Origin: Phoenix dactylifera
Taxonomy: Eukaryota; Streptophyta; Magnoliopsida; Arecales; Arecaceae
Direction of reading: 5' to 3'
DNA length: 64,000 bases
NCBI RefSeq assembly: GCF_009389715.1
Contig: NC_052397.1
Coordinates: 15,262,129 to 15,326,128, forward strand
Program-made: the position numbers and the translations under genes
Part shown: positions 9,340 through 22,935 of the stretch, piece by piece
How the letters are laid out: every line of letters starts with the position of its first letter
Position numbering within the stretch: the first letter of the stretch is position 1
The notes under the pieces: model-generated
Databases searched by the model: none
What the model saw: the letters and a program-made list of their open reading frames with translations, nothing else
Told to the model about the DNA's origin: nothing

Positions 9340-10861
9340 TCTCACATAGTCAGCTTATTCGTAAAATTTACTGAAAGAATAAGATCATATGCAACTAAAG
9401 GACGGGTCTTTAACTATTCCTATCAAACTCAGCCAATTCTCAAATTTACATGATTTGGAATATGGACACGATTACTAATACAGGTTGAGAATGGAAATTA
9501 GTAGGTGAAACGCACCTGATATCTGGCATCAATGTATATCTTGCTCAAGCTCTGGCCAATGCTTACTCATGGCCTCTGGATCAGCATTTCAGCCAGAGCC
9601 AGCCTTTTTATGGCTGGGGTATCATTCAGAAACTTTCATTTTGCATACAGGCAGAAGACACAAATAGTGACACAAAATTGAGCCAAATTCACGGTCAGGA
9701 TTACGATAATCAAAAAATCCAAAAATAAATGGCAAATTAATCACTGAACTTCACAAACAAGCACTGGGGACTGGTTGGAACTTGAAAGACAAGCCTCTTG
9801 CCAAAGTGAAAGAAATGCGAAACAAACCAGAAATATATCTGAAGTGAGCCAACAGTTAACCCACAAGTAACACTTCATTTTTGGAGAATGATCCAAGTAG
9901 AAGCACACGGGAAAGAAAGAGTTCATCATAACGTCATGTCACAAAGTATGAGCAAGCAGCAACTGATGAAAGGCAAAATTACAAGCTAACCAAGCGAAAG
10001 GGCACTATTTCCGCACCCAATTGTCTTCCTGAACAACTATGGTTAACCGGTCATCAATAACCTTTTCCACGATGCCTGTCCAAAGATCATAGTTTACCAA
10101 AGAAGTATCGAGTTTAGGCAGACAGTGACAACCTCTCTTTCTGCATTGCGGAGTGCTTATACACAATGCAACGAACTCCAATGCCCGTAAAGATAATACA
10201 GGGAATCAACTTGGATGGTGTCACAGCAGCACATGTTCCATGCCATGGGATAAATTGAAATTACGCAGAACCTTCAGCAAGAAATTACTCACCTAGCAAG
10301 CCTCTTGCTTCATTAGCAATTCAGCCAAATTATCCAAAAATGTCGGAGGGAGTATAACACAATTAAGGTAAAAACTACCATATATACATAAGAGTGGATA
10401 TGTTGATCTCTGTTGCAGAAGTTGCTTGCCCATCAGGCTTTCAAATTTCCCAAGTTAAACTAGTACAATGAGCAAAATTTTTGAAGTAATTGCACTAGAA
10501 AACAATCGATTATCAAAGATTTTCTTTCAATCTCCACAAGATGAGCTAATTCAGAGCACTAATTTGGCAGCAACTGATTTGAGCTTCAGAATCTATACTT
10601 AACCCCAAATTCAGCCACAGATATACTTGGCACTTGACCTAAATCTAACTCAGAGAAGAATATAGGATACACTAATTCAAAAAAAAAAGAAAGAATTGTT
10701 ATCCGCAGTTGTGACAACCAAGTCAAAAACGATTTCCTTGGCATGGTTTTGGAATCATATATCACATTCCTCATTGAAGAACAAACCACTAATCTGTTAA
10801 AAAGGAAAAAGGTCATCAGTTCTGGTCCTCACTAAGGAAGGTTCCCCTTCATTCAAAACTT
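9340..10861 (-). other. 3' flank and probable 3' UTR of the G3BP-like gene
   Basis: Downstream of the TGA at 10862 the minus strand is T-rich with several splice-like sites (donors near 9515 and 10292). It may be an extended or spliced 3' UTR. Apart from the exon-like segment at 10005-10075 I see no coding sequence. Confidence 0.35.
10005..10075 (-). other. possible terminal exon downstream of the G3BP-like gene
   Basis: On the minus strand a good acceptor (ttggacag) opens a short frame reading GIVEKVIDDRLTIVVQEDN and a few more residues to TAG at 10005-10007. A consensus donor (gctag|gtgagt) lies 217 bases upstream at 10293/10292, so 10076-10292 could be an intron. The frame entering that donor is closed by stops a few codons back. 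It may be a 3'-UTR intron of the G3BP-like transcript, an alternative last exon, or the relic end of another gene. I do not recognise the peptide. Confidence 0.25.
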
Positions 10862-13800
10862 TCATGCAGAAACTGCAGTTTGCTTCAGCCCATTGACGCG
10901 GCCAATCCTACCATTCCCGTTCTGAAAGACTCGCTGCTGATAAACATCACCAACACGGGCTACTTGGCCATGACCCTGGCCCATGTACTCACCTCGGTTC
11001 CTGAATTCACTCCTCCTGTAGCCCATGCTGCCCCCGAAACCTCCACGTCCCCTAAAATTGTCATTTCGAAAACCACCCCTTCCTGATAGGAAGCGCCCTC
11101 TCCCACTATTACCATTGGCGCCATTGGTTACAACACCATTAACAACTGCAGATTGCAAAAGCATTAACATCAGTCAAACTAGTCCAATACATCTATTGAA
11201 TTAAATAAACTAGCGGTCTATTGATATGATACATAACAAGCTAGAATTGGCCACACTCAAGTGGATCTTCACTCTGATCCAGTCAGGCCTAAATTGGATG
11301 ATAAGGGATCTACATTGATGAATCGAGCTATTAGATATGATCTACTACCTCTAAATTGCTCACATACCAAAAATCATGCAATTTGGAGATGCTTAGCCTA
11401 TGCATCAAATGGTCAAAAAAAATAGGCAGTCTAAATAACATGAAACTATATGTTTTTTTAATTTGAAGCCACACCAAGTCACTAAGTTACCATGATCATG
11501 ACATAAATTCCTGCAAAATATACTCCAATAAATAAGAGGAGCAAGAAAGATACTTGCCTCGTGTTGTGGTTCTCTTCTCCTCAACATAAGCTTGACGCCC
11601 TCCAATCATGATTGGTGATGCCTAAAAGTTTGAAAAAAAGAATCCGTGACGAGCCATGAATACAACTGCATTTGTATGTATGTATATAGATGCGCACACA
11701 CACAAACTAACTTATGATAATGAAACCTATAACTGCATTTGATGAATAAAAGATAATGATAAGCCCGCAACGAATTCAATATTAGATCAGAAAACAATGT
11801 TTCAAATGTGTTTAGCATTTTGACATATAGGTGAAAATAAAATGATGTACACAATTGAAGAGTCAATAATAACAATAAACAAACATATCTGTAGCAACAC
11901 AATTTGATCCGAGCGTAACCTGAATAATCATCTTGAAAGCAACAAACTAGGCTCCTACTTTATTTCCAAAAATAGTTTTTGGGTAAAGTCTGAAATAGCA
12001 GTTTCAGTTTATAACCATCACTCTTGCAACTAATAATATTCGAACCCATTGTTACATTGTAAGGATATGAAATCCTAAAAGCATTAATATTTCAGCAAAT
12101 AAATAAAATCCTCAGAAGATAGAGAATCTTCATGAAAAAGAAAGGGGGAAAGAAGAGGAGAAGAATTTTAAAGTCGATGATAAAAAACTAAAGTAAAATA
12201 ATAGTCAAGGGCAAGTTGGAATCCACCCCATAAAACAATGTTTATCAGGGATTGGTGAAGACTCATGTAAGAAATTGAAAATTGATACAAAAATGAAAGG
12301 TAGCATAGCAACAAAAGGGAGAAACAAGTTTTATCACTTTTTACATATTTTAAATGCAATAAGATTTGTTATCCAAAATGTAACCAGAAGTTGAGAAATA
12401 ACCCTTACACAAACACAATTTATAAATTACAAACAATATTTTAACACATCTAAGAAGGAACAATCGGTAGAATTTCACTAGCTATTATTCTTTGATGGCA
12501 CTGTCAATGCAGAACTAATCAGGTTTACAAGATTTCAATGTTGAAACAATCTGGTTGCTTCTTAATTTAATGTAGGATAATCACACATGAGAAACAATGG
12601 AGGGCAGAGCGCTTTATCAACGCACTCCCTATCAGATATTGTGTTGTATAGTAGAATACATGAAGTAGAAATCCAGTTGCTTCCTACTTAGAGATGGTTT
12701 CCTGCCAATTATGGAGTATAAATTAAAGAATAATAAGACTTTATTTTTGAGCTTCACATTACTCCCTTATAAATTGACCGTGAAATAGTTGTCGGTAGTC
12801 TGGACTCTGGAGTCAATTCTAATAGAAAATTATCCTATGCTGTTCTGAAGCAATGTTATTGGAATAACAATGATACAATACAACTGCAAAGAGAGGAAAT
12901 TGACATTTGAGCTATTAATACCATCAGAAAGAAAGGGTGAAATATGTTGAACCAGTAACAATTATGTAGGTTTTATTTTACATAAATCAAGATTATATCT
13001 ACTTAACCTTATCTTTTCATAAGACTCACAAAGGTTAACTAGGTAAGAATACAAACCATTAACATAGAGTCAGATCTATTCTGAACCATCCAAACAATAA
13101 CCCCTGGTTGTACAAGCATTAACATCAAAGAATGGCCCATAACAACTAGATGACACCCTAAATTAAAAAAGATGTTGCTGCTAAATTTTTGCTTTAAAAT
13201 AGTTACTTCACTATGCGACACAAAAGTGTACAAACTTAGGAATTCCATTTGATGAAACATGAAAATGGAAGTACATCTAAAAATCCAAGAACTACCGCGA
13301 TCAAGTCATAAAGTCATTTCAGTTATGAAACTATTAGAGGTGTTTGTGATGCAGTGTGCACGACATGGAAGCTCCATGAACTAATCTTAGTTGGACCAAG
13401 TGACCTTGTAGGGCCTAATAGGCAGCTACATATCCAACTGTTAAGGTTCAGTTACCAAAAAGAAGTCCTAAAATCAGTCAGAAATTTATTGTATGGCCCT
13501 ATCTTGAGCCCCTGCAAGAATCTCTAACCCTCCAGAAAGAGATAATATCTGAGAAGATTTGCACTGAAATTACCTATTTCTTTTTGAAGTTTAGTACATT
13601 TTAAGTAATCTTAGTGTCTCATCAAAAACATACTTGAGAATATTTCAGCTTTTGGAACTGAATCAGAAGGTCACCATACCTCAATTGCATCTTGCATGGA
13701 TTTTAGTGACTCAAACTCAACAAAGCCAAAACAAAAGCGCTCAATCTGTAAGATCAAGGAGGTTGTGAATCAACTGAAACAGAGATGAAGCGAAATCACA

Positions 13801-15610
13801 ACAAGATCTAGCAACCTTATGGCTTCTAACTTGGACACCACCAGCCTTAATTGTCCCGAATTTCTTGAACTCATCCTCAACTTGTTCCGCCGTTGCATTC
13901 AAAGGCAGGTTGCGGATATAGATGGAATGACCCTCCACTGCAGAGTGAGAAAAGTCTAATAATTAGGGAAAAATAAAAGTAAGAAAGGAGTAATTTTAGG
14001 ACAATATACTTCTCACAGAAAAATACCGAGCACACCTTCATGAGAGTTCTTCTCAGGGACACCTTTGCTATCAGAAACCGGAGTTTCAGGGGCACGAGCA
14101 GGCACAGTGGATGCAGCCGCAGGTTTCTCAGGGCTAGCAGGAGCTGGCTTTGTCTTAGTAGTGGGCACATATACCGGTTTTGGTGATGGGCTTCCCTTCA
14201 TAACCTTAACCTGCCATCTCATTAAAATTACGTAAAAAGAAAAATATAAATATACCATAATAACTTTCAGAAGCATCAAATAAAATTTTTAAAATTTCAA
14301 GTTATGCAAGGGAATAATTGCCTAAAGAGCTTTTCATGATAATACTAGGAAGCAAAATTTTCAATATGCACAAGAAAAATCTCAGAAAACACTACCACTA
14401 GCAAAATTACAGATCATTTATTATTTCTGCACATATAAATTAGTCTTTATGGCAAAGATAAATGCTCACAATTGATGCATAAGACTTCTTAGGTGCATCA
14501 TCCTGAGCCACAGAAGAAGTAGTCTCAGAAACTGGTCGTGCATCACTTTGACTCTCATGGACTGGTGGATCCACAGCAACCTCATCTTCAACTCCTGAAC
14601 CACCATTCTCTGATGGGTTAAAAACTTCCTCGCCATTGTCAGCATTCCCCTCTGACTGAGGAGTTGCAAGGCCCACTACATGATGCTCCTGAACTGAAGC
14701 TGGTTCTGAAAATGTGAGGTGAAATAGTTAAAATAGTTCAAAAAAAAGGACTTAATTAGAGGACATTATACAGAAAATTCAACATACCTGGTTCAGCAGT
14801 TGCTGGGGCTTTAGGGGCATCATTGCCGGTACCATTTAGTAACATCGGATTACTTTCAGCTGGTTGCTTTTCATTCACAAATCTAAAAACATCATTTAGG
14901 ACAAAATAACCTCCATTTTCCTGTGGGGCAAGGAAGAATGACTGGGCAAATTTCTGCCACACATTATCCAGCCCAGTCAAGGATCCAGTAACAACAATGA
15001 ACACACCATTCTTGTAGGACATCTGAGAGTCTACAGTCTCTATCTTAGTAAACCAGTCCTTGAAGTTTAATGACATAATCTTGTCGTTGATAGCCTAAAA
15101 CAGCATAAAAGAATAGAAGGAATATACATCCCGTTAATATTCCGTCTTAGCTTAAATGCATGATGGAAAACAAAGAACCCTAGAACAGATAGAAATATGC
15201 CACTTGTTATAAACAAAAGAAAACAAAGGAAGGAAGTCTTTTAAACTTAGCTGAGAGATTTTAAAAAAAATGAAAATCACTTTTAGAATCTTAAAATAAT
15301 CAAAAAAAGAAGAGTATGTTTTGCATCATTTCAAAACATACTTGCAATGTTGTTACGGAAGTCATCATGCCATCAGAATCTGGGCGACTAAGAATGCTTG
15401 AATCCTGATAAAACCTATAAACCTGTTCTGGTGTTTGATGAAGAATATGGTAATACTGGTGAACAAAGGCACTACCAATCTGTAGAAGCAATACAACGTA
15501 TTAGGTACATGGCAGAAAATATAAAAACTATGAAAAACAGGAGTGAAGGAATAAATCTGTACCACTTGTGGACTTGGCAGAGGAGCAAGAGTTGCAGCTG
15601 GCAATGCCAT
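10862..15610 (-). CDS. G3BP-like protein: NTF2 domain, RRM and RGG tail
   Basis: Nine coding exons join in frame to 479 aa: 15563-15610, 15342-15479, 14788-15094, 14470-14705, 14036-14210, 13816-13937, 13680-13745, 11558-11621 and 10862-11145. Residues 17 to about 131 are an NTF2 fold (YYHILHQ, FYQDSS, FFLAPQE, VLNDVFRFV). A long acidic and Pro/Ala-rich linker follows. The RRM spans about 305-381, with RNP2 IYIRNL at 307-312 and RNP1 around FCFGFVEF at 346-353. The tail is RGG-rich. Plant proteins of this build are the G3BP-like family, cytoplasmic RNA-binding proteins linked to stress granules and nuclear transport. The start is the first ATG, two bases after the acceptor of the second exon. 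The last intron has a GC donor (AG|GCAAGT). A decayed partial copy lies at 23459-26478. Confidence 0.93.
11558..11558 (-). promoter_or_regulatory. non-canonical GC splice donor (GC-AG intron)
   Basis: The exon ends ...ACACGAG and the intron starts GCAAGT. The nearby GT alternative (four bases further, AGGCAA|GTATCT) would put a stop right after the next acceptor. The GC donor joins to the acceptor at 11146 to give TTTRVVNG in frame. Confidence 0.8.
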
Positions 15611-15922
15611 GCCTGCAATGTTGCATCAGTTAGGTTCCATAAGAAACATAAATTAAGACAAGCATCTCACCAACAAACAAAATAGCATGCACGCGACTCA
15701 AAGTTTACCGAAATACAATTTACTATGAAGTCAATAAAATTAAATATATAAAATGCTGCAAGAAGAACCAAGAACAGTTTCTTTAAAAAAAATAAAGAAA
15801 AGGGTTCTAGAGAAGTAGAGGATATTCTGATATTAGAACCTTGCTGACAACAAAAACATGTATATGCACATGAGACTTAATTGTAAGGAAACAAGCAAAC
15901 TGTTCTTCAGTCAATAGAATCA

Positions 15923-15933
<11 letters not shown>

Positions 15934-15956
<23 letters not shown>
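15934..15956. repeat. (GA)n microsatellite in the leader intron
   Basis: About eleven GA units within the 5'-UTR intron of the G3BP-like gene. The intron also has diverged internal duplications (for example about 16484-16544 against 16838-16893). Confidence 0.85.
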
Positions 15957-15960
<4 letters not shown>

Positions 15961-17338
15961 GCGTATCAAATGACAGAAACGGAACTCAAAATTTACGAAG
16001 AAAACAAGCAAACTTTTATGCAATCAATATAATTAAGGAAGAAAAAGAGAGAGATGCTATGGATTAGATGACACAAAAGGAACCAGAAAAAGGAGTTCCT
16101 TTTAGAAAATTTAAAAAGGATCCTAAAGAAGTACCAGGATACTCTATTTATTAGAACCTGATATCCGGTGCAAAGGCAAATGTATACAGACATGCACATG
16201 CAAAGACACAAGCAAACAAATATTTTTTCCCAGTACACACAAATACATGGACATTAATCCAGACATAAGCATATTTGCTTAAATACCTATATCCATAACA
16301 CAATAAAAGACCTACACACAAAGTGGGGCAACAAATAAGAGTCATGTAGCAAAATCCAATTCTCCAGAAACTGATTCGGTTCCTCCATAGAGCTAACAAT
16401 GTACAAACTATTAGTGACAAATAAGAGAATGTAAGCATACAGGTACCACCCCAAAAAAAAGAGAAATCCTAAATACCTAAAATGATCACAACCAATCCGA
16501 GTCACAGTTAAACCCAAATGATTAATCACATTCTTCACAATCCAGGGTGCTGAAAAACGTAGAGAATTGCAACCCTAATACAAAGAACTAGCAAGCAGAC
16601 AACAAGGCAGGAAAAACACTAAATCTAAATATTCTAATTTCCAGGATTAAAGATAAACCTCCCAGCGAAGAAAAATACACGAAAACAATAAAAATATGAC
16701 AAGAACAAAGTCAACCGAACAAGAAAGAAAAATAAATGAATGCCTAAAGGAAAACCTACTCAAAGGCCATATTTTAATAATATCACTCAAAAGTAGAGTG
16801 GAAAATCCCTCACTCAAACGCCATGTAAGAGGAAATTCGCAACCAATCTTACCAACAATTAAACCCAAACCACGAATCACATTCGTCATCACCCAACAAA
16901 ACCCAAACCCTCCGATATAACAAAAGAACCTCGAAAGGACACCAAAACCCTAATACACGAGGACGCACACAAGAAAAGCAAGATGAGCCCCAAACCTCAA
17001 AATCTCGGCTGCCTAGCTTAAACCTCACTCAAAAAGCATATATAACTAAATAATAAATAAACAAATCAAGGGAGATCAATCAAATACAGGCAACCACAGA
17101 ACAAAACCCCTGAAGAAAATTAGCAGTATTCGAAGGCCATCTATCTAGCAACCTGAACACAAAAAGGACAAGAAAAAAACAACTTTGGGCTTTCTTGTGG
17201 AAGCAGATCGATCAGAAACGAAAAACCCATAAGAAAAAAAAGGGCGCAACTAAGATTTCGGAAAGGAGGAGAAGACCTCATCAGAACCGAAGAATGGGAG
17301 CAAATGTATGTATCGGAGAGGGCGGAGAGGAAGCTTAC

Positions 17339-17500
17339 TTTCGTCGGGAGGCGGCGGTGGCGCGAGGGGAGGTGGAGCTCCGCTTCGATCGGAGCCCTCG
17401 AATCGAGAGAGAATATGAGACCACCGAGAGAAGGGTAGGCGAGCGGAGAGCAGAGAGAGCGCCGCAGGGAGAGCTTTTAAAAGAGGGGAACGTGGCCTGA
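17339..17500 (-). other. 5' leader exon and promoter-proximal region of the G3BP-like gene
   Basis: A CT-rich, GC-richer stretch on the minus strand ending in a donor (cgaaa|gtaagctt at 17339/17338). It would splice over a 1.7-kb leader intron (15613-17338) to the ATG exon. A TTTTAAAA at about 17474-17481 is a possible TATA-like element. The 5' edge is estimated from composition. Confidence 0.5.
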
Positions 17501-17509
17501 GGCGTGGTT

Positions 17510-18463
17510 GCGACCCTCGGGGTTTTGGGTTTACCATGAGCGGAAATGGGTTCCGTGCGAGTCTTGCACACAGATTGTCTATTTGTCCGTTACAACATTA
17601 ACACACATAAAAAAAACAAAAGAAATTGTCTATGAGGTAAGCCATTCCCAGAAGAAAAAAAAAAACTCTATAATTCAAGTCATAAGAAATCCTTATTGTT
17701 TGATGAAATATTATTTATATATATATTTAATTTAGAACCAAATTACTTGGTAAATTAGATATGGCTAGGGTTATAAAGGATTTTCATTTGGCTTGATGCC
17801 CATTATACCGTTTCATTTCTTTATTTGTCTATTTTCTTAAAGAAATAGTGGATTTGGCACTTGCATGAGAAAATCTTTGTGAATAATTTGGATAATTTGA
17901 GATATGTACGTGAGTTCCTTCTTGGTTGAAATATTCATTATCTATATATATTGATATTATGATCTCATCAATTTTATCTATGTAAAATATTAGATATTAT
18001 TGCAATACATCATACATCTTAAACAATTTGCCATCGTTTTTTTAATCTTTTTTCTTATTTTGTAATTGGGTTTCAAATTACTAATTGAATTAACTCAAGC
18101 AAATCTTGGTCCCGCTTTTGCTATATCAGTTGATATTAGAGTATCTTGGTGATTATATATTTATTAAGATATTAATATTTTTTATGAAAAATTTATTATT
18201 CCAGCTGAACTAGAGCAATCTCTCAGTTACCTGGTATTTATTGCCAATAGAGACTACCTAAATTTTTAGTATTAAAAGCCCCGATGTGAGTTTACTCATA
18301 ATGTAGTAAAGGGCCGCATCTCGCACAAAAGTAAAGTTTCAAACGACCTTCATTCATAGAAATTTCTATGCAAAATTGTATGTGTTGTGCCAAATACATA
18401 ACCGTTAGCCCATGTATCGTGCCATGTTCTCTATTATAGCAAACAACCTTGAAACTTTCTATC
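17510..18463. other. AT-rich intergenic DNA
   Basis: Upstream of the G3BP-like gene. No coding frame or known element is seen. Confidence 0.5.
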
Positions 18464-18466
18464 TAA

Positions 18467-18549
18467 GGGTGTGTTTGGTGTTGCTTCTGCATTAAAAAGT
18501 TCCAAAAATTAAGTTTAAAACATTTGCCAAAACAAGTCTATAAACACCC
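18467..18549. mobile_element. possible short Tourist-like MITE
   Basis: Starts GGGTGTGTTTGG and ends ATAAACACCC, flanked on each side by TAA (18464-18466 and 18550-18552). Plant Tourist/PIF-Harbinger MITEs typically have GGGTGTGTTTGG-type ends and TWA target duplications. At 83 bp it is very short and its termini are imperfect, so this is tentative. Confidence 0.45.
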
Positions 18550-18553
18550 TAAA

Positions 18554-19699
18554 GAATCTTGTCTGGATTCTCTATTACTCTTTCTATGTTAATTCTCTGT
18601 TATAGCCTGTTGATTGGTCCAACTGTGTTAATTTTGAGCCTACCATCCAAGCTAGAAAGGGTTAATAGGGGACTTCTCTCTTTTGGCGTATGGAAGAAAA
18701 ATAAAAAAATATGCTAAATTCCTAAACACCACACGAGTGAAAACCTCATGAGACCCTGCAATCATTGTTGGAAATTAGCGATCCACTACCTTGATTCCAA
18801 CCCTCCTCCTAGGGTTTGGCTGGAGTAGTGCCTTTGTGGCAAGAGATGGAGGGTGCTGGAAGAGGAGGATATAGAGGTGCAAAAGTGGTAAGAGTTCTTC
18901 GCCTCCATCACCTTACCCAAGTAGTCACCATTGGTGCCACCATCCTTGTGAGCTCCTATGCGTTGCCCTAGGGTACCGCGACCATGGTGATGATAGTAGG
19001 TAGAGGAGAGGTTGTTGCACTTGGATCTCATGGCAACCTAATTTCGTGACTATAGGGTCGAGAGTGAGGTCCGTAGGACAGAAGCAATGATACAATATTT
19101 CGAGAAGGGATGTGGAAGAGCATATCGTAGAGAGAAAGGCAGGAAGTTGGTAGCTTAGGGCTATGTGGGCACAATAAGGAAAGGCTAAAAGCTTAGAGAA
19201 GGAAAGGAGCATTATGGAGTTAAAGGTTACGAGCACAGGAGGAGAGAGCTTGAAGCCATGGTTCAAAATTTGCCAAGTTGACTCGAAACTCAAATAAGTC
19301 AACTTGCCAAGATAGATTCTTGAGTCGATTTAGCAGAGAAGTTGGCTTGTGTAAGATTGGAGCTTTGGATTGGGTTTGACTAGCTCGAGTTGATAAGTAA
19401 CTTGTGACTCGGTTCAACTTGTTTGACTCGACTCGTCTCTGTTGCACCCTTTTCGTCCCATTCTAAGCAAACTAGAGAATGTGGGAGCTCGAGGAACTCG
19501 ATTGGTCAAGGCAGAGAGCATGCCGCCAAGCTTGCCTGGGCAAGACCTAGATGCTTATGCGGATGTGCCACGAGTGTTAGGCTAGACGAAAGATATGGGT
19601 CGAATGGAGGATAAAGCATAGTGTGGGTCCGGATGTTTTGACTTTCAAGGGTTTTCGCCAGCATTACGCTATCTTTCGAAGAAGATAGAACTGGATAAG
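18554..19699. other. repeat-like intergenic DNA, no gene recognised
   Basis: Higher GC than its surroundings, with several overlapping open frames of about 60-125 codons on both strands and no domain in any. The phrases 'gactcgactcgtc' and 'ctcgagttgataag' suggest an old retroelement, but I find no LTR ends or pol motif. Confidence 0.35.
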
Positions 19700-19858
19700 G
19701 GTATAGCGCTAGACTATGGTAGAAGAGTATAGTGTTAAGCTACGATAAAAAAGTACAACGTTGGGCTGCGATAGAGAGTTATAGTGCTAGATTATGGTAG
19801 AGAGTTATAGTGCTGGGCTACAGTAAGAGTGTAGCATTGGACTACGATAGATGATCTA
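19700..19858. repeat. 26-bp degenerate tandem array
   Basis: About six units of the type 'tatagtgctaggctacgatagagag', diverged from one another. Confidence 0.75.
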
Positions 19859-19859
19859 A

Positions 19860-22383
19860 GTTGTGCCTACTTTAGGATAAGCGACAAGGTAAAAGTAAAG
19901 ATAATAAATTGGTTGGATTGATTGTTAAAAATTTATTATAAGAGTACAATTATAAGATTTTTATAAAGACAAGATAACGGAAGCGTAACTACAACATAAA
20001 ATAACCGTAGTACAACTGTTGATCCTTGTAATTATCCTTATCCCCGCGATCTCCTACAGTGTTGACAACTTCTATAATTCTTCCATAATCCCCTATGCAA
20101 TGTAACTACAAATTGGGTCACTCCATGCCTCTCAGCTTGCTATCGGTATCGGTATATGATTCTAAGTTTTCTGCTTGCTCTGCTTGCTCGTCCATGTCCT
20201 GGCCATCTTATCTATTCAATTTTTTTTTCACACTTAGCATAACTCACCCCAACCAAATTCTACATAGTCTTGCAATGGTCGCATGACTTTTTCTTATCCG
20301 ACTCCCTCAAATCCGCTTCATGTGGCATTTACTATCAGCGGCCATCCATATTATTGAGATGCGGTGTAAACAGTCGTAGAGAGTAGACACATCCACAATT
20401 TCACAAGTTGCTTTTAAAGTCCACACTTCATAATGTTATTCAAGATGATATATATTTTATGGGATTATTGTATTATTGAGAAATTAAAGAGATGTTGGCT
20501 GAAGCTTTCTATTCAATGCTCCATTCCCAAAAAATTTCAATTTCCATCATTTTTGGAGCTTCCTCTGCTCACTATCCTACCTCTTTGATGGCAACAACAA
20601 TCATCCAACCACCATAGGATCTCTGCTTATTGCTAGTGCTGCCCAACATTCCACTTCCAACCACTCTCAATGCTGACCATCCTAGCAATCACTTATCACA
20701 TATTGAAGCCCTAAACCTCTAACTCCTTACTGTATACCCCAAGCTCAACGCAATCTAGTTAAGTTGCTATTTTTTTTCTTTTTTCATGCTATTCTTCTCT
20801 TTCCTTTGGTAACATTGTGTCTTCATGATTTGAAATCTAGTTAGAGTTTAGGTCTTAGGGTTTTAATGCTCTCGTAACATGTACAATACATAGTAGACGG
20901 TATAAAAAAGCACCCATTATTCTCCGATAGTACCCTGTTACTTGTTTTTCCTTAAGTTGAGTAGTGCTGTGATATATGGAGCAGGGAAGGGTTGATGTTG
21001 TCTTGATATAGCCCTATATCAGCATTGTGGGTCTCCACTAAGGTGGCAAGTAATCTAGGATGAGGTGAGTCATATAATCATCCATGTACCTCTATCCTGA
21101 GGGTTTGGGTTTGCTTAATGAGATGAGAGGTAGATTTTCTTCCTTTTTGCTTAAGAAATATATTAATAAATCTTAATATATTTTAGTTCTTAAATGTCAT
21201 GTATATGTGTCATACGCATGCTACTGAAAATTGGTAGTTTATATGCTTATGTTATTTTATTATCAAGTCTTCATGTACAGAACTCATTGAGGACGCGATC
21301 AGGTCTTTTTGTCGACTCAATTCAACTGACTTTCAAGTCAAAATGTGTTATTCGATTTTTGAAGTATACTTGAAGTGAAGAAACTTTGTCTTAGTTTTTA
21401 TTTTTCTATTTTTCATGAGAGAGAGAGAAGACTTTGTTTTCAGGTGTTAGAAACTTAGTATGGAACCAATTGAAATCATTAAAAGAGATGGTAGCAGAAA
21501 CATGGGCCTAGAAGATCAGCACTCTAAATAATAAGAATTAGCGTCTAACTAATCATGGTTAGGATTGAAAGCAACATTTTTGTGCTGGGCCCCTTGTATG
21601 TCTGAAACAAGCAATTCTTGGCTATTTAAGATTGTTCATATAAGATTATTTGTTATTTTAAGATTGCTCTTTTTATTCATGCTAAACAAACTTGAGGCTT
21701 TTCTATACTATGCATCTTTTGTTTTCATCCATGCTATAGGCCTCAAAGGATACTTCGAAAAAAATAAACCTATCAACAAATGTCAAACAAAACCAAATTG
21801 TGTGAAAAAAAAAGATTGGAACTTGCTAGAGGATTTTTATTCAAATGGTAGCATGCCCACTTAAGCAATATTGCATGTCTATATAATAATATAGACTTTG
21901 TGTGACATCTTCACCATCTTTATGGACCATATTGTTCATCTTCATCTATAATTTTAGTCCTTATTGATTTCTTCTAATCTAAAACATTATGCTTTCTCTC
22001 TCCAATGAGTGGGGATGCGGTTAAGGGGCAAGAGAGAATAAATGAATTGTTTTGAATTCAAACTTTGATCTAAACATCCTCCATTTTTTTATTAAGAAAA
22101 TATGAGTACAATCTCCTAACACTACTATATTATACTTTGGAATATTTTTGTAGGATTCTATCATTTTAGCTTCTTAGTCAAGATATTCTCTACCAAGAAA
22201 AGGAAAAAAATCTAAGAAAATCCTCACGAAATTCAATTTCAAACAATTCCCCATCGAGAAATGCAGGTCATCATCTTAAATTTTGGTGCTTTCTTTATAG
22301 TTCGCCGACTTATTTAAGTTGGCCCTAATTCATCAATATGAATAATCAATCTACAAGAAAGCTATGGATCTAAGATTTCTGTG

Positions 22384-22384
<1 letters not shown>
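19860..22384. other. intergenic DNA, no gene seen
   Basis: AT-rich with scattered short frames. The longest (21565-21864, plus strand) has no recognisable motif. Confidence 0.5.

Positions 22385-22438
<54 letters not shown>
22385..22438. repeat. (TA)n microsatellite
   Basis: About 27 uninterrupted TA units. Confidence 0.95.
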
Positions 22439-22440
<2 letters not shown>

Positions 22441-22888
22441 CTAATGGTTACATCATTTTCCTTGATTATCTTTCATTTCCTCTTTTAAAATCCTCAATAT
22501 GGCATGTACTTGCTTTTTCACTCTGTGCCTTACCTGGTCAAGGCCCAACAAATCTTCCTAACCTAGAACCCGCATTCTCTTCCTTGTACTTAATATTTTA
22601 TTAATATGTTGTTTACAAAATATAATTTCTTTTATTTTGTTTATGTTTTCATTTTGTCTGTTTATTGAGTACTCTTTTTTTTAAAAAAAGTCCAGTCATT
22701 TGTATTCCATGCATTTCTACTACTAAAACAAAACTTCAAGGTAGCTCCAACACTCATCGAATCATTTGATGGTCGAATGCAGCATCAAACTTTAGACGGG
22801 GCTTGACACTATGAGATTTCGAATTTGTGGTTTAGTGGCAAGAAATGAGGATACTTGGATCCAACACTAACTAAAATAAACTAGATAG

Positions 22889-22889
<1 letters not shown>

Positions 22890-22933
<44 letters not shown>
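22890..22933. repeat. (GA)n microsatellite
   Basis: About 21 GA units. Confidence 0.95.
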
Positions 22934-22935
<2 letters not shown>

